A stretch of 42,438 bases of DNA from Terriglobia bacterium (GTDB lineage: Bacteria > Acidobacteriota > Thermoanaerobaculia > Thermoanaerobaculales > Thermoanaerobaculaceae): contig JAIQFQ010000034.1 of the NCBI GenBank assembly GCA_020073245.1, forward strand, positions 1 to 42,438, read 5' to 3'. This document shows positions 14,482-28,514 of the stretch, piece after piece. The stretch's first letter is position 1. Every line of letters begins with the position of its first letter. The position numbers were made by a program, and so were the translations under genes. The notes under the pieces are model-generated. The model was not told the origin of the DNA and did not search any database. It saw nothing but the letters and a program-made list of their open reading frames with translations.

Positions 14482-17400
14482 ATGAGGATCGTCCCGATGG
14501 GCACACCGATTCCCCCCTTGGTGATGGCGTTCGTCAGCGCCTTCTTCGCGGCCCAATACCTTGCGGTCTACCTGCGGACGCGCCGTTCCCGCGAGTTCCT
14601 GACCTTTGCGTATGCGACGTTCTCGGTAGCCCTGTATGACCTGGCGAGCTCGGCCGGCTACAGCGCAGTGTCACCCGATGCGGTCCTGAGGTGGCAGGTG
14701 GTACAGGTAGCCGCCCTCGCGCTGGTTTCCGTGGCGATGCTCTTCTTCCTGTCTGATCACACGGGCTACCCGGGCCGCCGTTTCGCGGCCGGCATGAGTG
14801 CCGGCTACGGGCTGGTGGCGGTCGCGGTCATCGCATCGGGAACGCGGCTGCTCTTCACGTCCTATCTGGTTGGGTTCGGCGGGTTCGTGTGGGTCGGACT
14901 CGCTGCGGCCCACCTGATTCGCAAGGGAGCCCGGGACCGTGCCCTCCGCCTCCTGGCCGTGACCGGTTTCGTGTTCGTGGCGGCCGTCAACGACCTCCTG
15001 ATGGCGTTTCACGTCATCAGGTCGGCGTACACGCTCGAGTATGCTTTCATGGCCATCGTCGTCCTTACGGCTGACTCGCTCTCGACCGATTTCGTCAAGG
15101 CCGCAAAGGCCGAGGACGCTTTGCGTGACAGCGAGATAAGGTACCGAACCCTCTTCGAGTCCGCGAACGACGCCATCTTCCTCATGAAGAATGGGCAGGT
15201 CGTGGACTGCAACGGCCGAGCGCTCGAGATGTTCGGGTGCGGGCGCACCGATGTCCTGAACCGCGCGCCGTCGGACTTCTCCCCTGCGTTTCAAAAGGAC
15301 GGCTCGTGGTCCGGTCCCGCGGCGCAGGAGCGGATCAGCGCGGCGCTTGCCGGCACGCCCCAAAGGTTCGAGTGGCTGCACTGTCAGAAGGACGGAACGC
15401 TGTTCGACGCCGAGGTGTCGCTGAGCAGGGTCGAACTGGGCGGCGAGGCGTTCTTGAACGCGATGGTTCGCGACGTCACGGAGCGCAGGCGGATCGAGGA
15501 CGAGAACTTCCGCTCCCACCAGATGTTGCAGCTCGTGCTCGACACGATCCCGCAACGGGTGTTTTGGAAGAACCGGAACTTCCAGTACCTGGGCTGCAAC
15601 AGGGCGTTCGCGAATGACGCCGGGCTCGCGTCACCCGACGAGATCATCGGGAAGGACGACTTCAAGCTCACCTGGCATGCCAGCGCTCCGCTGTACCGCG
15701 CCGACGATGCACGCGTGATGGGGGAGGACGCCCCAAAGCTCGGCTTCGAGGAGCCGCAGGAACGCTCCGACGGCACGACGTCGTGGCTGAGGACGAGCAA
15801 AGTCCCGCTCCACGGCGCGGACGGCAGGGTCGTCGGGATCCTGGGGACCTACGAGGACATCACTGATCGGGTCGTCGCCGAGACCAGGCTCCGTGAGAAG
15901 ACGGAGGAACTCGACCGCTTCTTCAGCCTGGCGCTCGACCTGCTGTGCATCGCGAACACGGACGGATACCTCCTGAGGGTCAACGCTTCCTGGGAGCACA
16001 CGCTCGGCTACACGATCGCTGAGCTCGAAGGCACGAGGTTCCTCGACCTCGTTCACCCCGACGACGTCGCGGCGACCGAGGCGGCGGTTACTGATCTCGC
16101 GGCGGGGCGGCGGGTGCTGAACTTCGTCAACCGATACCGCTGCAAGGACGGCTCCTTCCGCTGGATCGAGTGGCGTGCCATGCCTTACCAGGGCCGCCTG
16201 ATCTATGCAGCGGCCCGCGACATCACCGAGCGGAAACGCGCCGAAGAGGCCCTTCGGGGGAGCGAACAGCGGTTTAGATCGCTCGTGGAGACCACCAGCG
16301 ACTGGGTCTGGGAGGTAGATCGGGACGGCCGCTACTCCTACTCCAGCCCCAAGGTCAAGGAGGTTCTCGGCTACGAACCGGACGAGATCATCGGCAAGAC
16401 GCCATTTGACCTCATGCCCGCCGAGGAAGCCATTCGGGTAAGCGACCAGGTGAGCGAGTCGATGGGAGAGCGGCGTCCCTTTTCCGGGGTCGAGAACGTC
16501 AACCTCCGCAAGGATGGGCGTTGGGTCGTGCTCGAGACGAGCGGTGTACCCGTCTTCGGAGGGACAGGCGAGTTCCGCGGATACCGGGGTATCGACCGGG
16601 ACGTCACCGAGCGCAAGCACGCGGAGGAGGCCCTTCGTGCAAGCGAGACTTTGTACCGGCAGTTGATCGAGCAGGCGGCCGACGGGATCTTCCTCGCGGA
16701 CCCGAACGGCAAGTTCATCCTGACGAACTCGGCGACCCGCCGGCTTCTCGGATACACGGAGGAGGAGATGCGCCGCCTGAGCGTGCTGGACACCTACCTG
16801 CCCGAAGAGCGCGAGGAGGCGCGGATGCGACAGACGCAGATCCGGGCGGGGCGGAGCCTGACCTTTGCCCGCAGGATGCTGCGCAAGGACGGCAGCGTCG
16901 TCGAGATCGAGGTCAGCTCGGCCCGGCTCCGCGACGGCCGGTTACAGGCGATCGTGCGCGACGTTTCGGAGCGTAAGCGCCTCGAGGAGCGGTTGCTGCA
17001 GTCGCAGAAGATGGACGCGATCGGCAACCTGGCGGGTGGCGTTGCTCACGACTTCAACAACCTTCTGCAGGCGATGCTGACCGACGCGCTCTTGCTGAGC
17101 GAGGCCGCCGAAGATCCCGCCCGGGTCCGAAAGGGAGCCAAGAATCTCGAGCGGGAGATCATGCGGGGTGGCTCCCTGACGCGCCAGCTGCTGGTCTTCT
17201 CCCGGCGCGAGACGACCAAACCGGAACTGCTCGATCTCAACGAGGCCGCGCGCGCCGCCACGGCGCTGCTGCGGCGCCTCCTGAGAGAGAACATCGAACT
17301 GATCGTGAAGCTGACGAGCGAGCCGCTGCGGGTTCTCGTGGACCACGGTCAGCTCGATCAGGTGCTTATGAACCTCGCCGTCAACGCGGCCGACGCCATG

Positions 17401-18093
17401 CCCGAAGGCGGGCGGCTGGTGATCCGGACCGGCCGGACCGGAAGCCAGGCGTGGATTGCGGTCGAGGACACCGGGCCCGGGATCCCCGACGACATCCGGG
17501 GCCGCATCTTCGAGCCGTTCTTCACGACAAAGAGCGCCGGCAAGGGCACCGGCCTCGGCCTCTCGGTGGTCCACGGCATCGTCACGAGGCACGGCGGCAC
17601 CGTGGCCGTGGACAGCCGGGCCGGCTCCGGGGCGACGTTCACGGTCCACCTGCCGCTGTCCCCGGCAGGGGAGCCTCTTCCCACGGTGCAGGCCGCGGAG
17701 TCGGGAGCCGTGAGCGAACGGGGACGGGGTGAGCGGGTCCTCGTCGTGGAGGACGAGGAGGGCGTCCGCAAAGGTCTCGTCGAGGTCCTCCGCATGCTGG
17801 GGTATCGGGCGACGCCGGCGGAGTGTGGCGCCACGGCCGAGCGCCTCGCATCCGAGGGTCCTTTCGACCTCGTGCTCTGCGACCTGCTCCTCCCCGACGG
17901 CTCCGGAGCCGGTGTGATCTCGAGGTTGCTCGAGCGGTCGCCCGGTCTACGGGTCGTCCTCATGTCGGGCTACGCACAGGACGAGACCGTCCGAATCGGC
18001 GTGACGGCCGGCAGGGTGCGATTCCTGCAGAAGCCGTTCGACATCGACACGCTCGCGCGGGAGCTCGGCGAGGCCCTGGCCGAGAAGGCCTAA
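14482..18093 (+). CDS. Hybrid sensor histidine kinase with 7-helix N-terminus and five PAS domains
   Basis: Membrane-bound sensor of 1203 residues. The first ~210 residues form about seven hydrophobic helices (from [18 protein letters not shown] to [14 protein letters not shown]). Five PAS domains follow at about 215-345, 350-470, 475-590, 600-715 and 720-835, each closing with a D-x-T/S-E/D-R motif (such as [31 protein letters not shown] and RDVSERKR). The HisKA box [11 protein letters not shown] has the phospho-accepting His856. The HATPase part shows [21 protein letters not shown] and [16 protein letters not shown] receiver domain at the C-terminus has the acidic pair in VEDEE, phospho-acceptor Asp1134 ([11 protein letters not shown]), MSGY and KPF. 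It lacks a separate output domain, so it must pass the signal to another regulator. No other two-component gene is adjacent; the kinase array starts 223 bp downstream. Confidence 0.95.
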   Translation: MRIVPMGTPIPPLVMAFVSAFFAAQYLAVYLRTRRSREFLTFAYATFSVALYDLASSAGYSAVSPDAVLRWQVVQVAALALVSVAMLFFLSDHTGYPGRRFAAGMSAGYGLVAVAVIASGTRLLFTSYLVGFGGFVWVGLAAAHLIRKGARDRALRLLAVTGFVFVAAVNDLLMAFHVIRSAYTLEYAFMAIVVLTADSLSTDFVKAAKAEDALRDSEIRYRTLFESANDAIFLMKNGQVVDCNGRALEMFGCGRTDVLNRAPSDFSPAFQKDGSWSGPAAQERISAALAGTPQRFEWLHCQKDGTLFDAEVSLSRVELGGEAFLNAMVRDVTERRRIEDENFRSHQMLQLVLDTIPQRVFWKNRNFQYLGCNRAFANDAGLASPDEIIGKDDFKLTWHASAPLYRADDARVMGEDAPKLGFEEPQERSDGTTSWLRTSKVPLHGADGRVVGILGTYEDITDRVVAETRLREKTEELDRFFSLALDLLCIANTDGYLLRVNASWEHTLGYTIAELEGTRFLDLVHPDDVAATEAAVTDLAAGRRVLNFVNRYRCKDGSFRWIEWRAMPYQGRLIYAAARDITERKRAEEALRGSEQRFRSLVETTSDWVWEVDRDGRYSYSSPKVKEVLGYEPDEIIGKTPFDLMPAEEAIRVSDQVSESMGERRPFSGVENVNLRKDGRWVVLETSGVPVFGGTGEFRGYRGIDRDVTERKHAEEALRASETLYRQLIEQAADGIFLADPNGKFILTNSATRRLLGYTEEEMRRLSVLDTYLPEEREEARMRQTQIRAGRSLTFARRMLRKDGSVVEIEVSSARLRDGRLQAIVRDVSERKRLEERLLQSQKMDAIGNLAGGVAHDFNNLLQAMLTDALLLSEAAEDPARVRKGAKNLEREIMRGGSLTRQLLVFSRRETTKPELLDLNEAARAATALLRRLLRENIELIVKLTSEPLRVLVDHGQLDQVLMNLAVNAADAMPEGGRLVIRTGRTGSQAWIAVEDTGPGIPDDIRGRIFEPFFTTKSAGKGTGLGLSVVHGIVTRHGGTVAVDSRAGSGATFTVHLPLSPAGEPLPTVQAAESGAVSERGRGERVLVVEDEEGVRKGLVEVLRMLGYRATPAECGATAERLASEGPFDLVLCDLLLPDGSGAGVISRLLERSPGLRVVLMSGYAQDETVRIGVTAGRVRFLQKPFDIDTLARELGEALAEKA

Positions 18094-18316
18094 CAGGCCC
18101 CGTTGCTCTCGGCCGTATGGCCCAGGACTGCTTGCCGCAGGCCAGCCCGCGCCAGGCGCTCCAGTAGAACCACGACATCCGCCGCAGGGACGGCTGGAGT
18201 AACGGCGTTACCCACGCGAGTCGGAGCGGAGCCTTCCTCCAGTTCGACGTCGCAGAGCGTCTGCTGAGCAGGGAAGAAGCTCGCTCCGGCCCGTGTTAGA
18301 AATGAGACGCAGAATT
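18094..18316. other. Intergenic region before the kinase array
   Basis: This 223-bp gap should hold the promoter of the kinase operon, but no convincing -35/-10 pair was seen. On the minus strand a frame without stops runs from about 18310 down to a TAG at 18090-18092 and reads protein-like (for example AADVVVLLERLARAGLRQAV). Its third-position G/C is lower than in the neighbouring genes and it has no start or match I recognise, so it is not called as a gene. Confidence 0.3.
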
Positions 18317-20500
18317 ATGCCGCTGAAACAAGGTGCTCGCCTCGGTCCGTACGAGATCATCGCCCCCCTCGGTGAAGGCGGGATGGGTGAGGTCTATCGC
18401 GCTCGGGACACACGACTTGGGCGCGAGGTTGCGGTCAAGGTCCTGCCGGGGGAGTTCGCGCGGGACGCCGACCGCCTGGCCCGCTTCGAGCGGGAAGCGC
18501 GGGCGGTGGCGGCGCTTTCGCACCCCAACATCCTTTCGATCTACGACTTCTCGACCGTCGACAGGATGGCGTTCGCGGTCACGGAGCTGCTGGACGGGGA
18601 GACCCTGAGGCACCGCCTGGCCAATGGCCCGCTGCCGGCGCGCAAGGCCGTGGACCTCGGGTCGCAGATTGCGCAGGGGCTGGCGGCGGCCCACGAGAAG
18701 GGGATCGTCCACCGCGACCTCAAGCCCGAGAACATCTTCGTCGCCCGTGACGGGCGGGTGAAGATCCTGGACTTCGGCCTGGCCCGGGTGGGGCCCACGC
18801 CGTCCGGGGGCGACGGCAAGACGCTGACGACGCCGCCCGAAGGCGTGACGGGCGCCGGTGTCATCCTCGGGACGGCGGGGTACATGTCCCCGGAGCAGGT
18901 GCGCGGGCTGCCGGCCGACCATCGCAGCGACGTCTTCGCTTTCGGCTGCGTGCTCTACGAGATGCTCGGCGGGACGCGTGCCTTCAGCGGCGACACCGCG
19001 GTGGAGGCGATGACGGCGATCCTCAGGGAGGACCCGCCCGGACTTCCACTCGGGCCCCGGAAGGTCCCGCCGGCGCTCGACCGCATCGTTCGTCGCTGCC
19101 TGGAGAAGCGCCCGGAGGAGCGTTTCCAGTCCGCGCGCGATCTCGCGTTCGCCCTCGAAACCGTATCCGACGTCGCGCCCCCGGTCCCGGAGGCCGCAGG
19201 CGATGATGTTCCCTCGATCGCGGTGCTGCCGTTCGCGGACATGAGCTCCGCAAGGGACCAGGACTACTTCTGCGAGGGAATCGCCGAGGAGCTGATCCAC
19301 GCGCTGACCAAGCTCCCGAACCTCCGCGTCGCGTCCCGCACCGCATCGTTCATGTTCAAGGGCAAGGCCACCGACCTCGCCTCGATCGCGCAGCAGCTGC
19401 GGGTCTCCACGATCCTGGAGGGAAGCGTCCGCAAGGCCGGCGAGCGGCTGCGCGTGTCGGTCCAGCTCGTCAAGGCAGCCGACGGCTTCCATCTCTGGTC
19501 CGAGCGATACGACCGCGATCTCAGTGACGTCTTCGCGATCCAGGACGACATCACGGAGAAGGTGATCCTCGCGCTCAGGCTCGTGCTGGGTGAGAGGGAG
19601 AGGCAGGCCCTCTCCCGCACCCAGACCTCCGATGTGGATGCGTATGACCTGTACCTCAGAGGGCGAAAGCTCTTCTACTTGGCCGGCCGAGGCAACCAGC
19701 GGGAGGCCATACGCCAGTTCGAGCGAGCGGTGGCCATCGATCCGGCCTACGCCCTTGCCTACGCTGGGATCGCGGATGCCAGCAGCATGCTGCACATGTT
19801 CCACGGCAGCGGGAAGGAGGACCTCGAGCGCGCCGAGCAGGCCAGCCTGAAGGCTCTCGACCTCGCACCCCACCTCGCCGAGTGCCATGCTTCCAGGGGT
19901 TTCGCGGCGAGCCTGAGCCGCCGCCACGACGAAGCGGAACGCGAGTTCAGGACCGCGCTCGCGCTCAACCCGAGCCTCTTCGAGGCGAAGTACCTGTTCG
20001 CCAGGATGCGAATCGCGCAGGGGCGGCTCCCGGAGGCGGCCAGGCTGTTCGAAGAGGCGCTCGAGATCCAACCCGAAAGCTACGAGGTGCCGATGTTCCT
20101 GACCTGGATCTATCGCGGCCTCGGGCGTGAGCAGGAGGCGGTCGAGCTCGCCTCGCGCGGTATCGCCAAGGCGGAGCAATTCGTGGCGGCGAACCCGGAC
20201 GACCCGCGGCCGCGCTACCTGGGGGCGGGAGCCTTGGTCGCTCTCGGGCGCCGCGACGAGGGCATGGCCTGGGCGGCGAGGGCGCTCGAGATGGGCCCCG
20301 ACGACGACGGGATTCTGTACAACCTGACCTGCGTGTATGCCGTTGCGGGCGAAGCCGAGCGCGCGCTTGAGTGTCTCGAACGCGCCGTGCGGGCCGGGTT
20401 CTCGGGCCGCGACTGGATCGAGCACGACAGCGATCTCGATTCGATCCGGGGCACGGAGCGGTTTCGGGCCATCCTCGCAATGATGGAGAAGAAGGCGTGA
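18317..20500 (+). CDS. Ser/Thr protein kinase 1 (type A) with TolB/FlgO-like domain and TPR tail
   Basis: Soluble kinase of 727 residues. The Hanks-type kinase domain (about 10-275) is complete: glycine loop [15 protein letters not shown] lysine, HRDLKPEN with catalytic Asp134, ILDFGLA and [17 protein letters not shown]. Unlike kinases 2-6 it has no transmembrane helix. It continues with a segment at about 300-440 ([57 protein letters not shown]) typical of TPR proteins linked to adenylate cyclases and kinases. Tetratricopeptide units follow (about 445-720). The start [14 protein letters not shown] matches the paralogues; upstream in-frame starts at 18293 and 18302 are less likely. It lies 50 bp before kinase 2, and the TPRs probably recruit a partner or substrate. 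Confidence 0.93.
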   Translation: MPLKQGARLGPYEIIAPLGEGGMGEVYRARDTRLGREVAVKVLPGEFARDADRLARFEREARAVAALSHPNILSIYDFSTVDRMAFAVTELLDGETLRHRLANGPLPARKAVDLGSQIAQGLAAAHEKGIVHRDLKPENIFVARDGRVKILDFGLARVGPTPSGGDGKTLTTPPEGVTGAGVILGTAGYMSPEQVRGLPADHRSDVFAFGCVLYEMLGGTRAFSGDTAVEAMTAILREDPPGLPLGPRKVPPALDRIVRRCLEKRPEERFQSARDLAFALETVSDVAPPVPEAAGDDVPSIAVLPFADMSSARDQDYFCEGIAEELIHALTKLPNLRVASRTASFMFKGKATDLASIAQQLRVSTILEGSVRKAGERLRVSVQLVKAADGFHLWSERYDRDLSDVFAIQDDITEKVILALRLVLGERERQALSRTQTSDVDAYDLYLRGRKLFYLAGRGNQREAIRQFERAVAIDPAYALAYAGIADASSMLHMFHGSGKEDLERAEQASLKALDLAPHLAECHASRGFAASLSRRHDEAEREFRTALALNPSLFEAKYLFARMRIAQGRLPEAARLFEEALEIQPESYEVPMFLTWIYRGLGREQEAVELASRGIAKAEQFVAANPDDPRPRYLGAGALVALGRRDEGMAWAARALEMGPDDDGILYNLTCVYAVAGEAERALECLERAVRAGFSGRDWIEHDSDLDSIRGTERFRAILAMMEKKA

Positions 20501-20550
20501 GCACCGGGCCGCGATCCGCGGCCCCTGGGGCTCCTGTGAAAGGACCTGCT

Positions 20551-23244
20551 ATGACGCTGCAGGAAGGCGCTCGTCTGGGTTCGTACCAGATCGTGAGCCC
20601 GCTCGGAGTGGGCGGGATGGGGGTGGTGTACCGCGCCAAGGACACGCGGCTGGGGCGGGACGTGGCGCTCAAGTTCCTGCCTCCGGACTTCGCTGAGGAC
20701 CCGGAGCGGCACGCGCGCTTCGAGCGGGAGGCGAAGCTGCTGGCGTCGCTCAACCACCCACACATCGCAGTGCTTTTCGGGCTGGAGCACCTGGACGGAC
20801 ACCACGCGCTCGCGATGGAGTTGGTGGAAGGCGAAGGGTTGGACGAGCGGATCGGCCGTGGGGCAATCCCGATGGAGGAGGCGATCGCAATCGCCGTGCA
20901 GGTCGCCGACGCGTTGGAGGCGGCCCACGAGAAGGGGATCGTGCACCGGGACCTCAAGCCGGCGAACGTGCGGGTGCGGCCGGATGGCACGGTGAAGGTG
21001 CTGGACTTCGGGCTGGCGAAGTCGTGGGACGAGCAGGCGTCGAGCTCGGACCTGGCGTTCTCGCCGACGATCACGGGGCACCACACACGGGCGGGAGTGA
21101 TCCTGGGCACGGCGGCATACATGAGCCCGGAGCAGGCGCGCGGGAAGCCGGTGGACAAGCGGGCGGACATCTGGGCGTTCGGCTGCCTCGTGTACGAGAT
21201 GCTCACCGGCGCCAAGACGTTCGGCGGCGATACCGTGACCGACGTGATCGCCGCGGTGGTCACGAGGGACCCGGACTGGGGCGCGCTACCGCCGGCGGTG
21301 ACCCCAGGCGTCCGGCAGGCCCTCCAGCGCTGCCTCGAGAAGGACCTGAAGCGGCGATTCCGCGACATCGGCGATGCCAGGTTCGAGCTGGAAGAGGGGA
21401 TGCGGCTTTCCGGCGCGGAGGCGCCGTCTCCAACGCCGACGCCGACCGTGGCGGTCCAACCATTGCGCCGTTCCGCTCTGCCGTGGATCGCCGCCGGGCT
21501 CGGGCTCGCACTGGCCGCCGGATTCGCCACGGCCTACCTACGGACGGCGTCGGCGCGCCCGCGCGTCGTGCGCTCCTACGTCTTGCCCCCCGACAAGACC
21601 CACTTCACCTTCGGCGGGGCCACGGGCGGCGCGGTCCTGTCGCCCGACGGGACGCGGATCGTCGTCGCCGCGACCGACGATGCCGGCAAGATGCTGCTCT
21701 GGCTGCGGCCTCTCGATTCGCTTACGGCGCAGCCGCTCGAGGGGACCGACGGCGGGTCGTACCCGTTCTGGTCGCCGGACAGCCGTTTTGTGGGGTTCTT
21801 CGTTCCCGGCAAGCTGAAGAAGATCGACATCCTCGGAGGACCCCCCCAAACCGTCTGCGACGCCAGCAGCGGTCGCGGCGGAACCTGGAGCCAGGAGAGT
21901 ACGATCGTCTTCGCCCCCGACGTGTACGGCGGTCTGCGCCGGGTCGCGAGCGCCGGCGGAACCTCCGCCGCCATCACGGAGCCCGACCGACCGCGCGGGC
22001 AGACGAGCCAGCGTTGGCCCGTCTTCCTTCCCGACGGGCGACGCTTCATCTACTGGGCCGGCAACCCGACTGCGAGCGCGCAGGAGACGAAGGGGATCTA
22101 CGTCGGGACCCTTGACGAGAAGGGTCAGCAGTTTCTGCTGCAGGCGGACAGCGATGCCCTCTTCGCCCCACCGGGATACCTTCTGTACCTGCGCGAACAG
22201 AGCCTGATGGCCCAACCGTTCGACCCGGGAAGCCTGAAGGTCAAGGGAGAGGCGTTCCCGGTCGCGGAGGACGTGGCCAGCCCCGAGAGCTACAGGCTCG
22301 GCCGTTTCTCGGTTTCGCAGGACCGGAACCTCGTCTACCTGACCGGCCAGAGCGACCAGGCGCGGGTCGTCTGGATGAACGCCGTCGGCCAGCAGACGGG
22401 CACGGTGGGTGAGCCTTCGATCGTCGGTGGGATCAAGCTGTCGCCGAGCGGTCAAACGCTTGCCGAAATCCTCCAGGAGCCGCAGACGAAGAACGTGGAC
22501 GTCTGGCTGGTGGACCTCGCGCGCGGCGTGAAGACCCGGTTCACGTTCGATCCCGGAGCGGACTTCGACCCGGTCTGGTCGCCGGACGGGGGCCGCATCG
22601 CGTGGTCCTCCAACTCGAAGGGACACTTCGACCTCTACGCGAAGAGCTCGACCGGCGCCGGCGAGCCGGAGGAGCTGCTGGTGTCCGACGGCGACAAGTA
22701 CTGCACCGACTGGTCCAGAGACGGGCGTTTCCTGGCGTTCTCGCAGCTCGACCCGAAAGGGGTCACCGGCGCGGACATCTGGGTGTTGCCCCTGTTCGGC
22801 GATCGCAAGCCGTACCCTTTCCTGGCGACCAAGTTCAACGAGGGCAACGGGATGTTCTCGCCGGACGGGCGCTGGCTGGCATACCAGTCCAACGAGTCCG
22901 GCAGGCCCGAGATCTACATCACGCCGTTCCCCCAGGGCGGCGGCAAGTGGCAGGTGTCGCAGGGAGGCGGGGTCACTGCCTCGTGGAAGGTCGACGGGCA
23001 GGGGCTCTACTTCGCGACGCCGGACGGACGGCTCATGGAGGCATCCGTGGGGTCCAAGGGTCCGGCGGTGGAGGTCGGAACGCCGCACGAGTACTCGAAG
23101 GCCATGATGGCAGCCCCGAATCCGGGCGCCTGGAGCTACGCGGTCGCGCCAAAGGGCGATCGGGTCCTGGTCGTTCAGTCGGAGAAAAGCTCCGCGGTGC
23201 CGCTCACACTCGTGACGAATTGGACCGAGGGGCTGAAGAGGTGA
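20551..23244 (+). CDS. Ser/Thr protein kinase 2 (type B) with membrane helix and WD40/TolB-like propeller
   Basis: Membrane kinase of 897 residues. The cytoplasmic kinase domain (about 10-275) has [23 protein letters not shown] with catalytic Asp134, [10 protein letters not shown] and [17 protein letters not shown]. One transmembrane helix lies at about 310-332 (PWIAAGLGLALAAGFATAYL). The rest is a beta-propeller built from PD40/TolB-like repeats marked by LSPDG, WSPDS, WSPDGG, FSPDGRWLAYQS and similar, most likely outside the membrane as a sensor. The C-terminus VVQSEKSS... LVTNWTEGLKR is shared in style with kinase 5. AAAGGA lies upstream of the ATG. The stop is 3 bp before the GTG of kinase 3. 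Around 21127-21168 it is nearly identical in DNA to kinase 4 (26415-26456, 41 of 42 bases). Confidence 0.94.
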   Translation: MTLQEGARLGSYQIVSPLGVGGMGVVYRAKDTRLGRDVALKFLPPDFAEDPERHARFEREAKLLASLNHPHIAVLFGLEHLDGHHALAMELVEGEGLDERIGRGAIPMEEAIAIAVQVADALEAAHEKGIVHRDLKPANVRVRPDGTVKVLDFGLAKSWDEQASSSDLAFSPTITGHHTRAGVILGTAAYMSPEQARGKPVDKRADIWAFGCLVYEMLTGAKTFGGDTVTDVIAAVVTRDPDWGALPPAVTPGVRQALQRCLEKDLKRRFRDIGDARFELEEGMRLSGAEAPSPTPTPTVAVQPLRRSALPWIAAGLGLALAAGFATAYLRTASARPRVVRSYVLPPDKTHFTFGGATGGAVLSPDGTRIVVAATDDAGKMLLWLRPLDSLTAQPLEGTDGGSYPFWSPDSRFVGFFVPGKLKKIDILGGPPQTVCDASSGRGGTWSQESTIVFAPDVYGGLRRVASAGGTSAAITEPDRPRGQTSQRWPVFLPDGRRFIYWAGNPTASAQETKGIYVGTLDEKGQQFLLQADSDALFAPPGYLLYLREQSLMAQPFDPGSLKVKGEAFPVAEDVASPESYRLGRFSVSQDRNLVYLTGQSDQARVVWMNAVGQQTGTVGEPSIVGGIKLSPSGQTLAEILQEPQTKNVDVWLVDLARGVKTRFTFDPGADFDPVWSPDGGRIAWSSNSKGHFDLYAKSSTGAGEPEELLVSDGDKYCTDWSRDGRFLAFSQLDPKGVTGADIWVLPLFGDRKPYPFLATKFNEGNGMFSPDGRWLAYQSNESGRPEIYITPFPQGGGKWQVSQGGGVTASWKVDGQGLYFATPDGRLMEASVGSKGPAVEVGTPHEYSKAMMAAPNPGAWSYAVAPKGDRVLVVQSEKSSAVPLTLVTNWTEGLKR

Positions 23245-23247
23245 GCC

Positions 23248-25838
<2,591 letters not shown>

Positions 25839-25842
<4 letters not shown>

Positions 25843-28514
25843 GCCTCTCTGCGGGCGCGCGTCTGGGCCCGTACGAGATCGTCGCGCCGCTCGGCAAGGG
25901 CGGGATGGGCGAGGTGTGGCGGGCGAGGGACACGCGGCTGGGACGGGAGGTGGCGCTGAAGTTCCTTCCCGCGGATTTCGCGGCCGACCCGGAGCGGCAC
26001 GCGCGCTTCGAGCGCGAGGCGAAGCTACTGGCCTCGCTCAACCACCCGCACATCGCGATGCTGTTCGGCCTCGAGCACCTGGACGGGCAGCACGCGCTCG
26101 CGATGGAGCTGGTGGAAGGCGAGGGACTGGACGAGCGGATCGCGCGCGGCCCGATCCCGGTTGACGAGGTGATCCCGATCGCGTTGCAGATCGCGGAGGC
26201 GTTAGAGGCGGCGCACGAGAAGGGGATCGTGCACCGGGACCTGAAGCCGGCGAACGTGAAGGTGAGGCCGGACGGCACCGTCAAGGTGCTGGACTTCGGC
26301 CTGGCGAAGGCGTGGGAGGAGGGCGGGGAGGATTCCGATCCGGCGCACTCGCCGACGGTGACCGGGGTGTACACGAGGGCCGGCGTGATCTTGGGGACGG
26401 CGGCGTACATGTCGCCGGAGCAGGCGCGCGGGAAACCGGTGGACAAGCGGGCGGACGTCTGGGCCTTCGGGTGCGTGCTGTACGAGATGCTCACCGGGCG
26501 GAAGGCGTTCGCCGGGGATAACCTCACCGATCTCAGCGCGGCGATCATCACGCGCGAGCCCGACTGGAGGCTCCTTCCGGCGACGGTGCCACCGCCTGCG
26601 CGCACGGTCCTCCGGCGCTGCCTGGAGAAAGACGCCCGCGACCGCCTGCGGGACATCGGCGATGCGCGGCTGGAGCTCGCCGAGGTCGGCCGCACGGGCG
26701 ACGCCCGGGCGGCGCTGCCGGAGGCGGCTCCCGCGAGCAGCGGGGGGTCACGGGGCGCGGTCCGGTGGCTCGCGTTCGCTCTCAGCGCGCTCGTGGCCGG
26801 CTCGGGCGTGGGGTGGTGGCTACGGGGCTCCACCCCCCGGAATCGGCAGCGTTCCCCCGCGGTGACCTTCCAACGCCTCACGGAGGAACCCGGCGTGGAG
26901 AGCCACCCCAGCCTCTCGCCGGACGGCAAGAGCGTGGCGTTCGTCGCCTCGTCGGCGGGCAACGAGGATATCTTCCTGCTGCGGGTCGGAGGGCGGAACC
27001 CGACCAACCTGACGGCAGACTCGCCAGCGGCCGACTACGCGCCCGCGTTCTCGCCCGACGGCGAGTCGATCGCATTCCGCTCGGAGCGCGCCGGCGGCGG
27101 GATCTTCGTCATGGGCGCCACCGGCGAGTCTGTGCGCCGCGTGACCGACTTCGGTTTCGACCCCGCGTGGTCGTCCGACGGCAAGCAACTGGTCGTCGAC
27201 ACCGAGCCGGTCCGCGACCCGACGACCCGTGCAGCCCCGAGCCAGCTCTGGGTGGTGCCCGCCGCCGGTGGCGAAAGGCGACTCGTCGCGAAGGGCGACG
27301 CGGTCGGGCCGCGGTGGTCCCCGCACGGGCAGCGGATCGCGTTCTGGGGCCTGCGCTGGCCAGGCTCCCAACGCGACCTCTTCTCGGTGGCCGCGGACGG
27401 CTCGCAGGCGGACCATCCGGTCGCGGTCACGGACGATCCGGCGCTCGACTGGAGCCCGGAGTGGTCGCCGGACGGCCGCCAACTCTACTTCGTGTCCAAT
27501 CGCGGCGGCACGATGAATCTCTGGCGGGTGCCGATCGACGAGGCCTCGGGCCGTGCGCTTGGGGATCCCGAGTCCCTGACGGTGCCCTCCGGCTGGATCG
27601 GCGGGCTCAGCTTCTCGCGTGACGGCCGGAAGCTCGCCATGGCCGACCAGGCGGAGGGCTCGGACGTCTGGCGTACGGGGTTCGACCCGGGGCGGGGAGA
27701 ACGGGTCGGCCACCCGGAGCGGGTCTTCCACGGACAGGGGATCCTCTCCGTCGACTGCACCCCGGACGGCGAGTCGGTCGTCTTCTCGCGCCGCGGCGTG
27801 CCGTGGGAGGGCCTCGTCACCGTACGCGCCGACGGCAGCGGCTTCACCCAGCTGACGGACTACACGCAGCAGCACCGGTTCGCGCGTTGGTCGCCCGATG
27901 GCCAGCACCTCGCGTTCGCGTCCACCGCCAGCGGCGAGCAGCAGCTCTGGACCATGCGCGCCGACGGCAGCGGCCTCGAGCAGCTCACCTCGGGCGAAGG
28001 AGGGGCGTTCCAACCGGCCTGGTCCCCGGATGGGAGGCGAATCGCCTACGGGAATGGCGCCAACGAGCTGGTGCTGATGGACTCGGATCGTCCGAAGGCT
28101 CCGCCGGTTCGGGTTCCCAACTCGGCCCATCCCGGCCAGACGCAGCCGGTCTCCTGGTCTCCGGACGGCACGCTCCTGGCTGTTGACTTGCAGCGTCCTG
28201 ATCGATCGACGGGCATCCTGCTCTTCTCGCTCAAGGATGGTGTCTTCCGCGAGCTCGAGAGCGAGGGCCGGTGGCCCCAGTGGCTCCCCGACGGCCGCCG
28301 GCTGCTCTACCAGAGCAAGGGAGGTCTCGTGTTGCGTGACCTTGCGGCCGGCAGCAGAAAGTGGATCCTCCCGGACGGCTCCTTGAGGGCCGGCTCATCC
28401 TGGCAGAACTTCTGTCTGTCCCGCGACGGTCGCCGCCTGATCTACCTCGAATCGTTCGGCGAGGGCGACATCTGGCTCATGACGCTCAACGAACCTGCCT
28501 CGGCGACGAGATGA
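25839..28514 (+). CDS. Ser/Thr protein kinase 4 (type B) with membrane helix and WD40/TolB-like propeller
   Basis: Membrane kinase of 891 residues starting at GTG ([20 protein letters not shown]). The kinase domain has [23 protein letters not shown] with Asp134, [10 protein letters not shown] and [17 protein letters not shown]. The helix lies at about 308-328 ([19 protein letters not shown]). Its propeller has the clearest TolB-like repeats of the array: [72 protein letters not shown] and [13 protein letters not shown]. It overlaps kinase 3 by 4 bp at its start and kinase 5 by 4 bp (ATGA) at its end. What the propeller senses is unknown. Confidence 0.94.

Noticed and set aside
18296..20425. 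709-codon minus-strand frame opposite kinase 1
   Set aside because: It is antisense to an intact kinase. Similar long frames lie opposite all the kinases and reflect high-GC codon bias.
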